Assembly (NCBI RefSeq): GCF_000234665.1
Contig: NC_018319.1
Coordinates: 124,001-188,000 of the forward strand
Source of the DNA: Leishmania mexicana MHOM/GT/2001/U1103
Lineage: Eukaryota; Euglenozoa; Kinetoplastea; Trypanosomatida; Trypanosomatidae
Reading direction: 5' to 3'
Length of the DNA: 64,000 nucleotides
A program made the position numbers and the translations under genes. The notes below the pieces were generated by a model. That model saw nothing but the letters and a program-made list of their open reading frames with translations, had not been told where the DNA came from and did no database searches. This document shows, piece by piece, positions 10,244-20,029 of the stretch (position 1 is the first letter of the stretch; each line of letters opens with the position of its first letter).

Positions 10244-12244
10244 ATGGGGGCTCCCCTTGACGTTCTCTCTGGTGGCGGGGGCGCATCGCTGCTCCGGCTG
10301 GCGGCGCGCGCGGGTGCTCGACGCCGACGCCAGCACAGCTGCTGCGCACCGTCTCTGCTCGTCACATTTTTAGCTCTTGCGTTCCTGAGCGCTGTCCGTG
10401 TCAGCGCCATCAAGGACGCCTTTGAACAGGTGCCAAACGCCTTTCGCACCACCAACACCACCGTACGCGCCGTCTACGAGGCGACCCAGCTCACCAGTGC
10501 TGACGCTATGCGGAGCAGCCTGCGTCCGCTTCGCAGCGACTCCTACGTGCTCTGCATCACCAACGGCGGCGGCGTCAGTGGTGGTGCGGCGAACAGAATC
10601 TCGACTGCAGTCGGCCTCATCGCGCAGGCGTGGTGCACCGGGAATGGAAAGGGCATTCTTATCAAGCAGTCCGTTTATTGGTGTACGCTGGCCTCGCCTG
10701 GCCTCCAGCTGATCGACTCGTCGATGGTAAGCAGTCGCGCACTCTTATGGGACTGTCTTACCTACTCATGCGACATGGAGAACACGATCGTGGCGCACGC
10801 GGCTGTGAACGCGTCCAGCAGCCCGGCAGACGTGACCTACACGTCGCCGCTTCCAGCCGTTGGCGGCCTCGGCGTTTCCATGCCCTGTTGCGGCTCCACG
10901 AACAGCACGTTCGTGCTCTACATGACGCGGGGCCTACTGGTCCAGGCCGCTACCTTGCCCGTGACAGCCTTGAACAACGAGGCCGCGGCGCTCTACAGCG
11001 CCTTCCTAGACGCAGAAAGCGCACGCGATCCGCTCAGCAAGCGCAGCAACAAGAGCAGCAGCAGCGGCGGTAGCGGAGGAGCACCCCGCTCATCGCAGCC
11101 CGCCTCCGCCGCCACGGCAGCATCGCAGGCAGTCCGCGCGGAAGCCGTGGCCGCCAAGGACGTAGTCAACGCTCCATCCAGGTCGAAGGAGATGGACTTC
11201 TGCCTGGTGCGGCAGCTCCCGCCTTCTTTCTACGTCAGTAGTGCTCGCTCAGACCGCGGCGATGGCGGCGCCGTCTTCGCTGTGGACGCGTCCATCTGCG
11301 GCACCGATATCAGTGATCGCATCAACGAGCAGGACGCCACGCTTCTCATGCGCGGCTATACGGCGGTGCTGACGACGGCAGAGGGGGTGGAGGCACTTTC
11401 GTTTCCCAAGGAGCTTATCGTGGGCATCGCGTCGTGGATCGCCTCCACCCAGCGCAACGCCTCCTGCAACGACGACCCCAAGCAGAGCCTGCTGCGCGCG
11501 GAGGGGTGCTGCAAGTGGGGCTGGAACGCAAGCCAGGCCACCGCTTACCGGACCGGCGAGTACCTCGAGTGCTTTTTCGATACCTCGGTGCTCGCGTACC
11601 TGCCGCCGCTCGTGCTGTCTGTGCGCAACGAGTCCATCGTGAGCACGGCCGAAACAAACAGTACGTGCAGCATCGCGCTGCAGCTCAGCTCGTGTGTGAG
11701 CCCAGACGGCAACGGCCTTCGCTTCTACTCCACCGGGTCGCTCGTTGAAGAGCTAAATCGCCACAGGCACTCCTTGACAGGCTTTCACGAGCCGGCGATC
11801 GTGGTGGGGGTGCAGCAGCTGCGCGGCGCCACCGTCGCCGTGACACGGAGTGCAAGGATCGCTAAGTGGCTCGTCGGTGCCTCCGATGCAGGGTACAACC
11901 TAGCGCTGCTGTACCTGGCAGTGCCGCGCGGGACGGCGGTTGCATCGGATGTGAGCGTGGCTGGCGCCTTGTGCGTCGCCAAGGCTGTGTGCAGCGCGAA
12001 GCACACGTTTTACGCATCGCTAAACCGGTGCGCCTATGTGCCCTGCACGCGTGTGTTCTTCTACTCCTTTAACGCCGACACGTTCACCTGCACCCCGCGC
12101 ACTGCCTACGTCAGCATCTTCGTCGCTCTGTGTGTTGCACTGCTCGTTACCGAAAGCGTTGTGCTGCAACTCCGTCACAGGACGGAGTTGGCCAAAGCGG
12201 AGCACATGAGGCTGTTGTCGCAGGTGCAGCGGCGCAACATATAG
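10244..12244 (+). CDS. Predicted type I membrane glycoprotein, function unknown
   Basis: A protein of 666 residues. An Arg-rich N-terminus is followed by a hydrophobic stretch ending 'LALAFLSAVRVSA', which looks like a signal peptide or signal anchor. The body is rich in Cys and has many N-glycosylation sequons (for example NTT, NAS, NST, NKS). A Ser/Ala/Gly-rich linker lies near residues 265-310. A single hydrophobic segment near residues 622-643 ('VSIFVALCVALLV') is followed by a short basic cytoplasmic tail. This predicts a surface or endomembrane protein with a large luminal or extracellular domain. I do not recognise a family, and it is not an obvious GP63, amastin or PSA. The start at 10244 gives the signal peptide; a short uORF overlaps this ATG. 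Confidence 0.8.
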   Translation: MGAPLDVLSGGGGASLLRLAARAGARRRRQHSCCAPSLLVTFLALAFLSAVRVSAIKDAFEQVPNAFRTTNTTVRAVYEATQLTSADAMRSSLRPLRSDSYVLCITNGGGVSGGAANRISTAVGLIAQAWCTGNGKGILIKQSVYWCTLASPGLQLIDSSMVSSRALLWDCLTYSCDMENTIVAHAAVNASSSPADVTYTSPLPAVGGLGVSMPCCGSTNSTFVLYMTRGLLVQAATLPVTALNNEAAALYSAFLDAESARDPLSKRSNKSSSSGGSGGAPRSSQPASAATAASQAVRAEAVAAKDVVNAPSRSKEMDFCLVRQLPPSFYVSSARSDRGDGGAVFAVDASICGTDISDRINEQDATLLMRGYTAVLTTAEGVEALSFPKELIVGIASWIASTQRNASCNDDPKQSLLRAEGCCKWGWNASQATAYRTGEYLECFFDTSVLAYLPPLVLSVRNESIVSTAETNSTCSIALQLSSCVSPDGNGLRFYSTGSLVEELNRHRHSLTGFHEPAIVVGVQQLRGATVAVTRSARIAKWLVGASDAGYNLALLYLAVPRGTAVASDVSVAGALCVAKAVCSAKHTFYASLNRCAYVPCTRVFFYSFNADTFTCTPRTAYVSIFVALCVALLVTESVVLQLRHRTELAKAEHMRLLSQVQRRNI

Positions 12245-12900
12245 ACGAAATGATGCTACTGGGCGTGTGCGGGCGTCGTTGCTTGCTCACCTCATTTTTT
12301 TTCCGGTTTCCCCTTCGCTGTGCGTGTGTGCATGACGTCCATCTCACCTCATGCGAACGATCACGTCTCTCACACTCACTCACGCTGTCTGTCTGCCCCC
12401 TCCCCCTCCCCCGGGTTGCTGTTCCCTGTGTGTGCTCGTGAGCGGGGTGCGGTCCGACGCACAGACGACCAGACACGCCCCCCCCAGAGAGAGGGAAAGA
12501 GAATGGAGCGCAGTATCAGTGAGCCGCCACCGCCACTCCACACACCATCGTGAGCTCAGCCCCTCTCCTTCTACTCCTCGCTGCCCCTCGCTACATGTAT
12601 ACATGCACCTATCCATTCGGTCGCTGATAGTCCGCGTGTGGGGTATGTCGGGACGCCGTCGTCGCCGCAAGACGTCCCGTGTTGACCACACACAGACAGG
12701 TAGGCGGACAAGATCCGCGGGCACACTCGCACCCTCCATCTCTCTGTCTGTGTGTGAGTGTGTGTGTGTGTCTGTGTGTGTGCATGCATGTCTCTCCCTC
12801 CCACCCTCTGCCGACCTTCCTCGTGTGTCTCCGGCTTGCGTGCTCTCGCGCTTTCTCTTCCGCCGACGCACCTCTCCATACCTACACTTGGCAGTCCTTC
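12245..12900. other. Intergenic spacer
   Basis: No gene seen. It contains pyrimidine tracts, an interrupted GT microsatellite around 12748-12784, and a T/C-rich stretch ending in a candidate splice acceptor AG at 12893-12894, very close to the next ATG. Confidence 0.55.
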
Positions 12901-15900
12901 ATGGCTGCTGCTTCCTCCGCCACCACCGCGGTTGAACCAGGAGACCGCTACCTCACCCGTGATCCCTGCTGCCTAGAGTGCTGTCACCGAAACAGTGGTG
13001 CGTTAGTAGCGCCCCTAGCCGGATCACTCGAGCACGGTGCCGCCACCTGCGGAGATGCAGTGCTTACCTTTCCGTCAGCCGCTGCAGCGGACCGCAACGT
13101 AGCGTGGATTGCGGTGAGGCCGTACAGCTACCTCTTCCGCGCACCAGCGAAGGGTCGGTGGCTGGGCCGCGGTCTTCTGGAGCTCTTCCTGCAGGAGTTT
13201 GCCTTCGTACCCTTCGATACCACTGCCACCGCCGCGACAGTGCCGTTGCCGTTGGCGCGGGAGCTCGCATCCGCCGACACAACCTCCGGCACTATCCGCT
13301 CTGCAGTGGTGCCACTTCTGCTACAGCGGCGAGCGGCGTCGATGTTGCCGTCAAGCACCACATCCCCGTTGCCCTCAACATGTATCAGCGGCGGCGCCAC
13401 ACTCGACCGTCGATTTACCCTCCCCGCGTACATAGAGGAGCTGTGCGAGGGCGTGCTTTGGCTGCGCGACCGAGAGGCGGAGTGCCGGGCGGTGGGGCGC
13501 CGCTACCGAAAGGCCCTCATCGACGTTGTGGCACGCGCCCAACGCAGCCACCTCAGCCCCGGCAGCGCAGATGGCGGCGCTCGTGAAAGAGGCGACAGTG
13601 GTGCGCTTGGCGTGCAGCCGTATCCGCCGCCGCCGCAGCAGATGGGTGTACCTCCTCAAGCGACTGCGCCAGCAGCCACACTTTGCGCGATCCCGATCAG
13701 CGAGACGAGCGCGACGCCAAGCGAGTGGGCTGCGTGGTGCCGCACAGTTCTGTGGCTGGCGGAGTTGCCCTCCGAGGCCGAAGTCGACGTGCTGTTGCCG
13801 CGCATGCTGCTGGCCGCATCTACATCGCCATCTGGAGACAGCACCGTTGCGCAGGTAACTGATGGGGCGCACACCGCGAGCGCCGCTGTCGTCCGTGCAC
13901 CTCCCCCGCCACTTCTCTCGCTTCAGCAGAGGGACGTGGTATGTCACCGTGTGTGGCGTCGCGAAGGACGCATGTTCGCGCAGCCGCCGCTGGAGATCAT
14001 CCGCTGCGACGTGGCCGCGACTTTCTCTACCGTGTCTCCTGCGGCGCATTGCAGGGCACCGGCGTCCGTGGCAAAGACGCTTGCCATGATCGTGGTAAGT
14101 AAGCCGCCAGGGCTGCCGGTGCACCCCTCCGGGTGCTACCGAAAGAATTCGGTGACGAGCATCCTTGAAGACGTGCTGGGCGGTGGAGGTGACGGCGATG
14201 CGCGCCGCCTCTACCGCATCGAGGAGCACTACGCCGGCACGGCGACGGGCGGCACGCTGTCGCATCGGCCGTACGCCTCCGTTGTTCACAGGAAGGGCGG
14301 CTTTGAGCTCATTCGTGTGTGGCTGCGGCGCACTCCGTGCGCAAGGGACGCTAGCGCAGCCGTCGCTGGCGGCTCTTCGTCCTCCATCGCCTCTGTCGAT
14401 GAAACTGGCGTGACTGCCGAGGACTGGGCAGTGCTCAAGGCCCTCTTCATGCGCGAACGCGAGGCGACGACGCAACGGGCTCAGCCGAGCAATCCACAAG
14501 AGGACGCGGGTGCAGGTCGCCACGACGTTATCGCCCTCGCAGCGGAGACGGGACGGCGCGTGAAGCGTCCGCGCGATGTCGAGGGCGGCGACGCGGCAGC
14601 TGCTGTTCCGCCCTCGTACACGATGAAGGCCTTCGTCGTGCATCGACTCGACGCGGCCACCAGCGGTGTACTCCTCTTGGGGTTGAACAGCCATACGGCA
14701 CGGCGCACGGCGGCAGCCATTGCGAGCAAGGCTCTCCAGGGAGGCAGCGAGGACGACGACGATGAAAGTGCCTCGAACGGCAATGTGCGTGGGGGAGACG
14801 ACGTACGGGACGGCGCTGGCTCGGAGACCCCGCCTCCACCGCTACCAGCGCCATCGTCGCACAAAGTGTATTGCGCACGAGTGCACGGCCGAGTAGACCT
14901 CGAGAGCCTTGCACGCCAGCAGCATCATTGCGTCCTTCACACCCCATCGCCGCTGACGCAACGCGCGAGCAATGGGCTTGGGGCACCTGGCGCTGCTGTT
15001 GCAACAGCTGACACGAGCAGCGCGGCACGAGACAACGCTGCTGCCGAGCTCCTTGTCCGTCGACCCATCGGGTGCCTGGATCACCACAACAGCCTGTACT
15101 GGTCGCCGGATGCCGCCGTCACAGACTCGTGGCAGCGGCACCAGGCAGACGTCAAACACCAGCAACAGCAAGCATGCGAGCTGCGCAACAGCTCGCCCTC
15201 GGGCGGACGAGGCAAGACAGGTCGCACGCCAGAGGCTGTTGCGGCTAAGCATGAGCACATGCGTCAGCTTACGCGAGGTGGCAGAGCGGCCTCGGTTGGC
15301 GCGCTGGCTTCAGCTCTGCAACCTGTGAGCGACGTTGGAGCAGCTCCGCCGGCACGAGAGACGTCGACGGCTCGTTCGGATACCTCCAGCCGTGTGCAGC
15401 AGTACTTGCAGACGCTTCGCTCGGCCAAAACAGCGTTAAAGGTGATGCACTACGACCAAGCCACCGATCAGACAGTGGTGAAGTGCACCCTAGGCACGGG
15501 TCGCACGCATCAGCTACGCGTCCACCTCGCCTCTCTCGGACACCCGATTGTGCACGACAGCAAGTACATCGCCTTGGAGGCGCACATGCGCAACTTGGCC
15601 AAAGAGGGCAAGCACGGCCCGGCAGAGAGCAGCGAGGCGACCGCGGCCACCAGCATCCCCCGCGCGCCTCTCGCTTCGGAGGCTTCGCTTGCTTGCTTCT
15701 ACAAAAGCCGTGCTGCTGTCGCCAACTCTGAGGTTGGTGGTGGCACTGCCGCAGCCGGTGCTGCGCTGGGGGATTGGTGGCAGCCGGAGGTCTTCGCAGA
15801 GAGCAGAAGCGCGCGCGGCTGCATATGCCCGGAGGCCATCGATCTGCATGCTTGGCAGTACACGCTCACTTACGACGACGGCGAGCTTGTGTCCGTTGAA

Positions 15901-15927
15901 GTGCCGCTGCCCTCGTGGGCACACTAA
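12901..15927 (+). CDS. RluA-family RNA pseudouridine synthase with large insertions
   Basis: A protein of 1,008 residues. It carries the RluA-type signature blocks in order: 'VVSKPPGLPVHPSG' from residue 399, 'HRLDAATSGVLLLG' with the catalytic-type aspartate at Asp584, and 'TGRTHQLRVHLASLGHP' from residue 866. These enzymes convert uridine to pseudouridine in rRNA, tRNA or mRNA. RluA-type enzymes are usually 220-450 residues, so this one is greatly enlarged. There is about 390 residues of N-terminal extension, an insertion between the first two motifs, and a long Ser/Ala/Gln-rich insertion of more than 200 residues between the second and third. Such insertions are common in trypanosomatid proteins. 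The ATG at 12901 is used because upstream in-frame codons translate the GT microsatellite. The target RNA and compartment cannot be read from the sequence. Confidence 0.93.
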   Translation: MAAASSATTAVEPGDRYLTRDPCCLECCHRNSGALVAPLAGSLEHGAATCGDAVLTFPSAAAADRNVAWIAVRPYSYLFRAPAKGRWLGRGLLELFLQEFAFVPFDTTATAATVPLPLARELASADTTSGTIRSAVVPLLLQRRAASMLPSSTTSPLPSTCISGGATLDRRFTLPAYIEELCEGVLWLRDREAECRAVGRRYRKALIDVVARAQRSHLSPGSADGGARERGDSGALGVQPYPPPPQQMGVPPQATAPAATLCAIPISETSATPSEWAAWCRTVLWLAELPSEAEVDVLLPRMLLAASTSPSGDSTVAQVTDGAHTASAAVVRAPPPPLLSLQQRDVVCHRVWRREGRMFAQPPLEIIRCDVAATFSTVSPAAHCRAPASVAKTLAMIVVSKPPGLPVHPSGCYRKNSVTSILEDVLGGGGDGDARRLYRIEEHYAGTATGGTLSHRPYASVVHRKGGFELIRVWLRRTPCARDASAAVAGGSSSSIASVDETGVTAEDWAVLKALFMREREATTQRAQPSNPQEDAGAGRHDVIALAAETGRRVKRPRDVEGGDAAAAVPPSYTMKAFVVHRLDAATSGVLLLGLNSHTARRTAAAIASKALQGGSEDDDDESASNGNVRGGDDVRDGAGSETPPPPLPAPSSHKVYCARVHGRVDLESLARQQHHCVLHTPSPLTQRASNGLGAPGAAVATADTSSAARDNAAAELLVRRPIGCLDHHNSLYWSPDAAVTDSWQRHQADVKHQQQQACELRNSSPSGGRGKTGRTPEAVAAKHEHMRQLTRGGRAASVGALASALQPVSDVGAAPPARETSTARSDTSSRVQQYLQTLRSAKTALKVMHYDQATDQTVVKCTLGTGRTHQLRVHLASLGHPIVHDSKYIALEAHMRNLAKEGKHGPAESSEATAATSIPRAPLASEASLACFYKSRAAVANSEVGGGTAAAGAALGDWWQPEVFAESRSARGCICPEAIDLHAWQYTLTYDDGELVSVEVPLPSWAH

Positions 15928-16624
15928 AAGAGGCGTCGATGATCTGTAGTGGACCCGTCTCGGTTCTCCGGCAACACGCCGGTGCGCATGCCGCTCGTCA
16001 GCGCCTTCTGCCGCTGTCGCTGAGGCTGGCTACCGGGCCGGTTAGCGCAGTGGTCATGGCGTCGAGTAGGAAGGCTCTTCTCATAGCTGCCTCCGACCCT
16101 TATCACCGTAAGAAACATGCGCACACACACGAAGAAAGCGAGATGCCAGTCAAGCGCTGTCTCTGCTGCTCCTATTCTCTTCTCTCGGACGTTGTGTCGC
16201 GCGGCATGCCCCGTGCGCGTGCACCGCCTCCACACTTGTGTTGTGCGCCTCTCGACGATCAGCGCACGCACGTACATACACGTGTGCGTGTGTGTGTGTG
16301 TGTGTTGATGCTGTGACGAACTCTCTTCTCCATCCCATGCGCTCACACCTCTCGCTCTCGTCTCTCCCTCTCCTCTCGCGTCGGTCTTTCTGCTGCCGCT
16401 GCTGCGCCCCCCCCCCCCTTCCACCCGCCACGCCACGGCACGGAACGGTGACTCCGGGCGTGGCCGCGCACCTTTGCGACTTCCGCCTCATACGCGCATA
16501 CGCGTGGTCCTGTGCGCTGCGCTTATCTTCTCCCCCTCCCCCTCCGCCCATCTCCCGGCCGGTGTCCTACTGCCCCTGTGGAAGCATACGTACCCGCGCC
16601 CCACTGTGTGTGTCCGAGATCACA
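15928..16624. other. Intergenic spacer upstream of P1 copy 1
   Basis: Contains a GT microsatellite (about 16282-16304), a C-run near 16407-16416 and, from 16509, the 5' part of the duplicated P1 unit with its pyrimidine tract. No other gene is seen. Confidence 0.6.
16518..16584 (+). promoter_or_regulatory. Polypyrimidine tract and candidate splice acceptor, P1 copy 1
   Basis: A long C/T-rich stretch leads to the first AG at 16583-16584, which would give a 40-base 5' UTR. The same arrangement is preserved exactly in the second copy (AG at 17684-17685). Confidence 0.5.
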
Positions 16625-16948
16625 ATGACAACCGCGCAACTCGCCTGCACGTACGCCGCGCTCATCCTCAGCGCGTCCGGCAAGACCGATGCCGACTCTA
16701 TCTGCGCCGTGACGAAGGCCGCTGGCGTCGAGGTGAGCCACGGCATGGCCGCCGCCTTTGCCAACGCCCTCGCCTCCGTCAACGTGAGCGAGGTGCTTGG
16801 CAGCATCAGCTTTGGCGGTGCGGCCGCTGGTGGCCCTGCTGCCCCCGCTGCCGCTGCTGCGAGCGGCGCGGCCCCGGCTGCGGCGGCCGCGAAGGAGGAG
16901 CCCGAGGAGGAGGCAGACGACGACATGGGCTTTGGTCTGTTCGACTAA
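16625..16948 (+). CDS. 60S acidic ribosomal protein P1, copy 1
   Basis: A protein of 107 residues with the full P-protein layout. It has an N-terminal helical dimerisation domain of about 65 residues beginning 'MTTAQLACTYAALIL', then an Ala/Gly/Pro hinge, an acidic stretch, and the conserved tail DDDMGFGLFD that binds translation factors. The N-terminal 'ELACxYxALIL'-like pattern marks it as P1 rather than P2, although trypanosomatid annotations often mix the names. It joins the uL10/P2 stalk of the large ribosomal subunit. The frame is open upstream, but the ATG at 16625 gives the family start and follows a strong pyrimidine tract. It is identical in protein sequence to copy 2. Confidence 0.97.
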   Translation: MTTAQLACTYAALILSASGKTDADSICAVTKAAGVEVSHGMAAAFANALASVNVSEVLGSISFGGAAAGGPAAPAAAAASGAAPAAAAAKEEPEEEADDDMGFGLFD

Positions 16949-17725
16949 GCTCTTCGGATCGCAGCGAGAGAGAGTGCGCACGTGCGTGCGTGTCGCGGGC
17001 TTCTCCTTTTACGTCTCGTGCTTTTGTGTGTGCATCACTTTTTTTTATTTTTAAACGGCCCACTTTGAGCAAAACCCAAGCAAGACGAGCGAGCGTCACG
17101 CAGGCAGACGACAGACAGAGCGGGCGGGCGGGCGGAAAGGACACGGACGCACAGCTGCACCTCAAATCGTCATTCCGCTCGAGCCTTCATCTCCAGCTCT
17201 CTCACCTCTGATGAAACGGCGTCAATGCACTCGGTGCCGCCTCCTTGCCAGTGCCGCGCCTGGCATGTGTATATGTGTGGGTGGGTGAGTGCTCCACACT
17301 CGTCTTACGTGTGCACGACGGCGGGTAAGGGTGGGTATGGGCCCATTTTGGTAGCACCGGGCAATGTGCACGTTGCTCGGCAACGTAGGGCCAAGAGAGG
17401 ATATGGTAGGAACGGCGTATAGCTTGAAGGAGGTGCTCTCCGCCACCACCACCCCACCCCGCTTCCAGTCCTGACCCCACCCAGTCACCGCACCGCAACT
17501 CTCGTACCATTGACGCAAACATCTCGCCTCCCTCGCTCTCGGTCTCTCTTGCCGCCAACGCACTTTTGCATGGCGCATCACGCCATGCATTCATCTTCGC
17601 ACGCTTGGCCCTGTGCGCTGCGCTTATCTTCTCCCCCTCCCCCTCCGCCCATCTCCCGGCCGGTGTCCTACTGCCCCTGTGGAAGCATACGTACCCGCGC
17701 CCCACTGTGTGTGTCCGAGATCACA
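16949..17725. other. Spacer between the two P1 genes
   Basis: Contains the 3' UTR of copy 1, with an A/T-rich patch (17038-17056) and a GGGC repeat near 17122-17137, and from 17610 the duplicated leader of copy 2. No further gene is seen. Confidence 0.6.
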
Positions 17726-18093
17726 ATGACAACCGCGCAACTCGCCTGCACGTACGCCGCGCTCATCCTCAGCGCGTCCGGCAAGACCGATGCCGACTCT
17801 ATCTGCGCCGTGACGAAGGCCGCTGGCGTCGAGGTGAGCCACGGCATGGCCGCCGCCTTTGCCAACGCCCTCGCCTCCGTCAACGTGAGCGAGGTGCTTG
17901 GCAGCATCAGCTTTGGCGGTGCGGCCGCTGGTGGCCCTGCTGCCCCCGCTGCCGCTGCTGCGAGCGGCGCGGCCCCGGCTGCGGCGGCCGCGAAGGAGGA
18001 GCCCGAGGAGGAGGCAGACGACGACATGGGCTTTGGTCTGTTCGACTAAGCTCTTCGGATCGCAGCGAGAGAGAGTGCGCACGTGCGTGCGTG
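17610..18093 (+). repeat. 484-bp direct repeat carrying P1 gene, copy 2
   Basis: Identical by eye to 16509-16992. Identity stops abruptly on both sides, so the two mRNAs would share 5' UTR and coding sequence but carry different 3' UTRs. Confidence 0.9.
17726..18049 (+). CDS. 60S acidic ribosomal protein P1, copy 2
   Basis: A second copy of the P1 stalk protein, 107 residues, with the same sequence as the gene at 16625. It carries the same N-terminal dimerisation domain, Ala-rich hinge and DDDMGFGLFD tail. Its 3' UTR differs from that of copy 1 after base 18093. In Leishmania, where control is largely post-transcriptional, this may allow different expression by life stage (inference). Confidence 0.97.
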   Translation: MTTAQLACTYAALILSASGKTDADSICAVTKAAGVEVSHGMAAAFANALASVNVSEVLGSISFGGAAAGGPAAPAAAAASGAAPAAAAAKEEPEEEADDDMGFGLFD

Positions 18094-18832
18094 CGGGTGT
18101 GTGTGCACAGGTGCACGCGTAAGTGTAGCATGGGCTCTCACTACGGTCACTCGCTTGCTGTCCGCATCCACCCTCCCCCCTCTCCTCCCCTCACTCCGCC
18201 GCACGCATCGCACGCATGTGGCAGACGCGCGGTCTTTTGTTCCCGCCTCATGCTGTTTTCCTTTATTATTTACCTCTACAGTTGATTTATAGTCGCACGC
18301 CATCAACGGCACGTCTCGGGCCCTGCGCCGCCGCCGTACGCGTGCGTGCGTGTCGCTGGCACCTTCGAGAGCGGAAAAAGAGGGAGACAAGGGTAGCAGC
18401 AGCAGCAGCAGGCTGCGCTGCAGCTCCGCGTGCGGCTCCCCGTTTCTGTGTCTCCTCTGGGGAGCGCATAGACGAACACGCGCACGCATTCGTGCACCCG
18501 TCTGCCTCCGCCTCGGTCAGTGCTAGCAGTGTGCTTGCACGGTTGCGTGCACGAGGCCCACCCATCCCCCCCCCTCCCACCCGTGTTAAGGCTGCTTGGC
18601 ACTTCTCTTGACTCTCGTCCACCATCTGTCCACGCACGCACGCGCCACCCCTCCTTCTCCTCTTCTTCAGGAATACCCAGTGCACCGAGATATCACCATA
18701 CGTGCACATCAACCCCACCGCACCGCACCTCTGCAGGCGCAAAGGAGGAGAACACAAATCTCTGGCAAGGGCCTTCGCCGAGTACACACAACAGCGCTGA
18801 GGCTTTCCTTTCCACCGCACCTCGTCTCAGCG
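18050..18832. other. Intergenic spacer
   Basis: Contains the 3' UTR of P1 copy 2, an A/T-rich patch near 18260-18285, a short CAG run near 18397-18411 and a strong pyrimidine tract before 18670. No gene is seen. Confidence 0.6.
18651..18670 (+). promoter_or_regulatory. Candidate spliced-leader acceptor for L-asparaginase
   Basis: A T/C-rich run ends in CAG with AG at 18669-18670, about 160 bases upstream of the ATG at 18833. A second possible AG sits at 18829-18830, almost touching the ATG. Either choice excludes the in-frame upstream start at 18596. Confidence 0.5.
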
Positions 18833-20029
18833 ATGGAGGCGGGAGCAGAGGCCGCAGCAACGTCGGCGGCTGCGTCAAGGCCGCCGACGGTACCCCGTTC
18901 CGGCAGGAATACTCGCCGCGTGCTTGTCTTGTATCTAGGGGGAACCATCGGCATGAAGAAGAACGCCGAAGGCGCGCTGGAGCCCGTCGCCGGATACCTG
19001 ACCGAGCAGATGCGCGAGATGCGAGAGCTGAGGGAGAGCTCCGAAATCTCGCCATTCGACATCATCGAGTACGACGAGCTTCTCGACAGCAGTGACATGA
19101 GCGCCGGCGACTACTGCCGCATCGCCGCGGATATACAGGTGCACTACGACGAGTACGACGGTTTCCTCATCGCCCACGGCACGGACACGATGCACTACAC
19201 GGCGAGCGCACTTTCGTTCCTTCTGTGCAACCTTGACAAGCCGGTGATCGTGACAGGGGCAATGGTGGCGCTGGCGGAGCCGTACAACGATGCGCGCCGC
19301 AACGTGGTGATCGGCATGATGATCGCATCGAACCCCAAGATTTGCGAGGTGTGCATCTTCTTCAACGACAGCCTGTTTCGCGGCAACCGGTGCAACAAGG
19401 TCTACCATACCTACGGCGCCTTCCGCTCTCTCAACTACCCGGCGCTTGGCGTTCTGGGGGCTACCGATTTTGTGCTGAAGGAGGAGCACCTGCTCCTGCA
19501 ACCGATGGGCGCCTTGAAGATTATGTCGGACATGCGTGGACGCGTGGGCTGCTACCCGATCGACCCCGAGGCCGATGTGGACACCCTCCTCACAGTGCTG
19601 GAGCAGAAGCGGCCAAGGTCGCCTCCCTGCACCTTCTCCGTCACGGCAGCACCCTCGACAGACGACAACGACGGCACGCAGAAGCCTCTGCTGGATGCTG
19701 TGCTGCTGTCTCTCAACGGTGTTGGTAGCGTGCATGGCATCGTGGCGGAGCAGCTGCAGCGAATCGTCGCAGTTGCGCACAAGTACAATATCGTTGTCTG
19801 CGCTGTGGTGCGTGATATCAGCGGCACGCTGAACCCGTCCGAGGTCCAGCGCCTGCACGCCATCTCGCCCGAGATCGTGTACCTCAACGACATGTGCGCC
19901 TCCGCTGCGGAGGTGAAGCTCATGTACCTGTTCGGCAAAGGGCTCAGCCCTGCAAAGGTAGCCGCTGCCATGACGCAGAATCTTCGAGGCGAGATCACCC
20001 CGCTATTTGAATCACATGCCAAGCTGTGA
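18833..20029 (+). CDS. Type I (cytosolic) L-asparaginase
   Basis: A protein of 398 residues that should hydrolyse L-asparagine to aspartate and ammonia. Both active-site threonine motifs are present: 'LYLGGTIGM' with Thr38 and 'AHGTDTMHYTASALSF' with Thr117 and Asp118. The lysine in 'RGNRCNK' (Lys189) fits the catalytic lysine of the bacterial AnsA type by spacing. 'KPVIVTGAMVALAEP' and 'FFNDSLFRGNR' also follow the AnsA pattern, so this is the type I, low-affinity cytosolic class rather than the secreted type II. No signal peptide is visible. The first about 25 residues are a low-complexity Ala/Ser extension. An insertion near residues 255-285 interrupts the C-terminal domain. The neighbours are functionally unrelated. 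Confidence 0.95.
   Translation: MEAGAEAAATSAAASRPPTVPRSGRNTRRVLVLYLGGTIGMKKNAEGALEPVAGYLTEQMREMRELRESSEISPFDIIEYDELLDSSDMSAGDYCRIAADIQVHYDEYDGFLIAHGTDTMHYTASALSFLLCNLDKPVIVTGAMVALAEPYNDARRNVVIGMMIASNPKICEVCIFFNDSLFRGNRCNKVYHTYGAFRSLNYPALGVLGATDFVLKEEHLLLQPMGALKIMSDMRGRVGCYPIDPEADVDTLLTVLEQKRPRSPPCTFSVTAAPSTDDNDGTQKPLLDAVLLSLNGVGSVHGIVAEQLQRIVAVAHKYNIVVCAVVRDISGTLNPSEVQRLHAISPEIVYLNDMCASAAEVKLMYLFGKGLSPAKVAAAMTQNLRGEITPLFESHAKL

Larger units (their letters stand above)
16509..16992 (+). repeat. 484-bp direct repeat carrying P1 gene, copy 1
   Basis: By eye this is identical to 17610-18093 (offset 1,101 bases). It covers about 116 bases of 5' leader with the pyrimidine tract, the whole coding sequence and 44 bases after the stop. 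The flanks are unrelated. Confidence 0.9.

Noticed and set aside
16625..18049. Naming the acidic ribosomal proteins P2
   Set aside because: The N-terminus follows the P1 pattern (QLACTYAALIL) rather than the P2 pattern, so P1 is preferred even though databases may label it P2.
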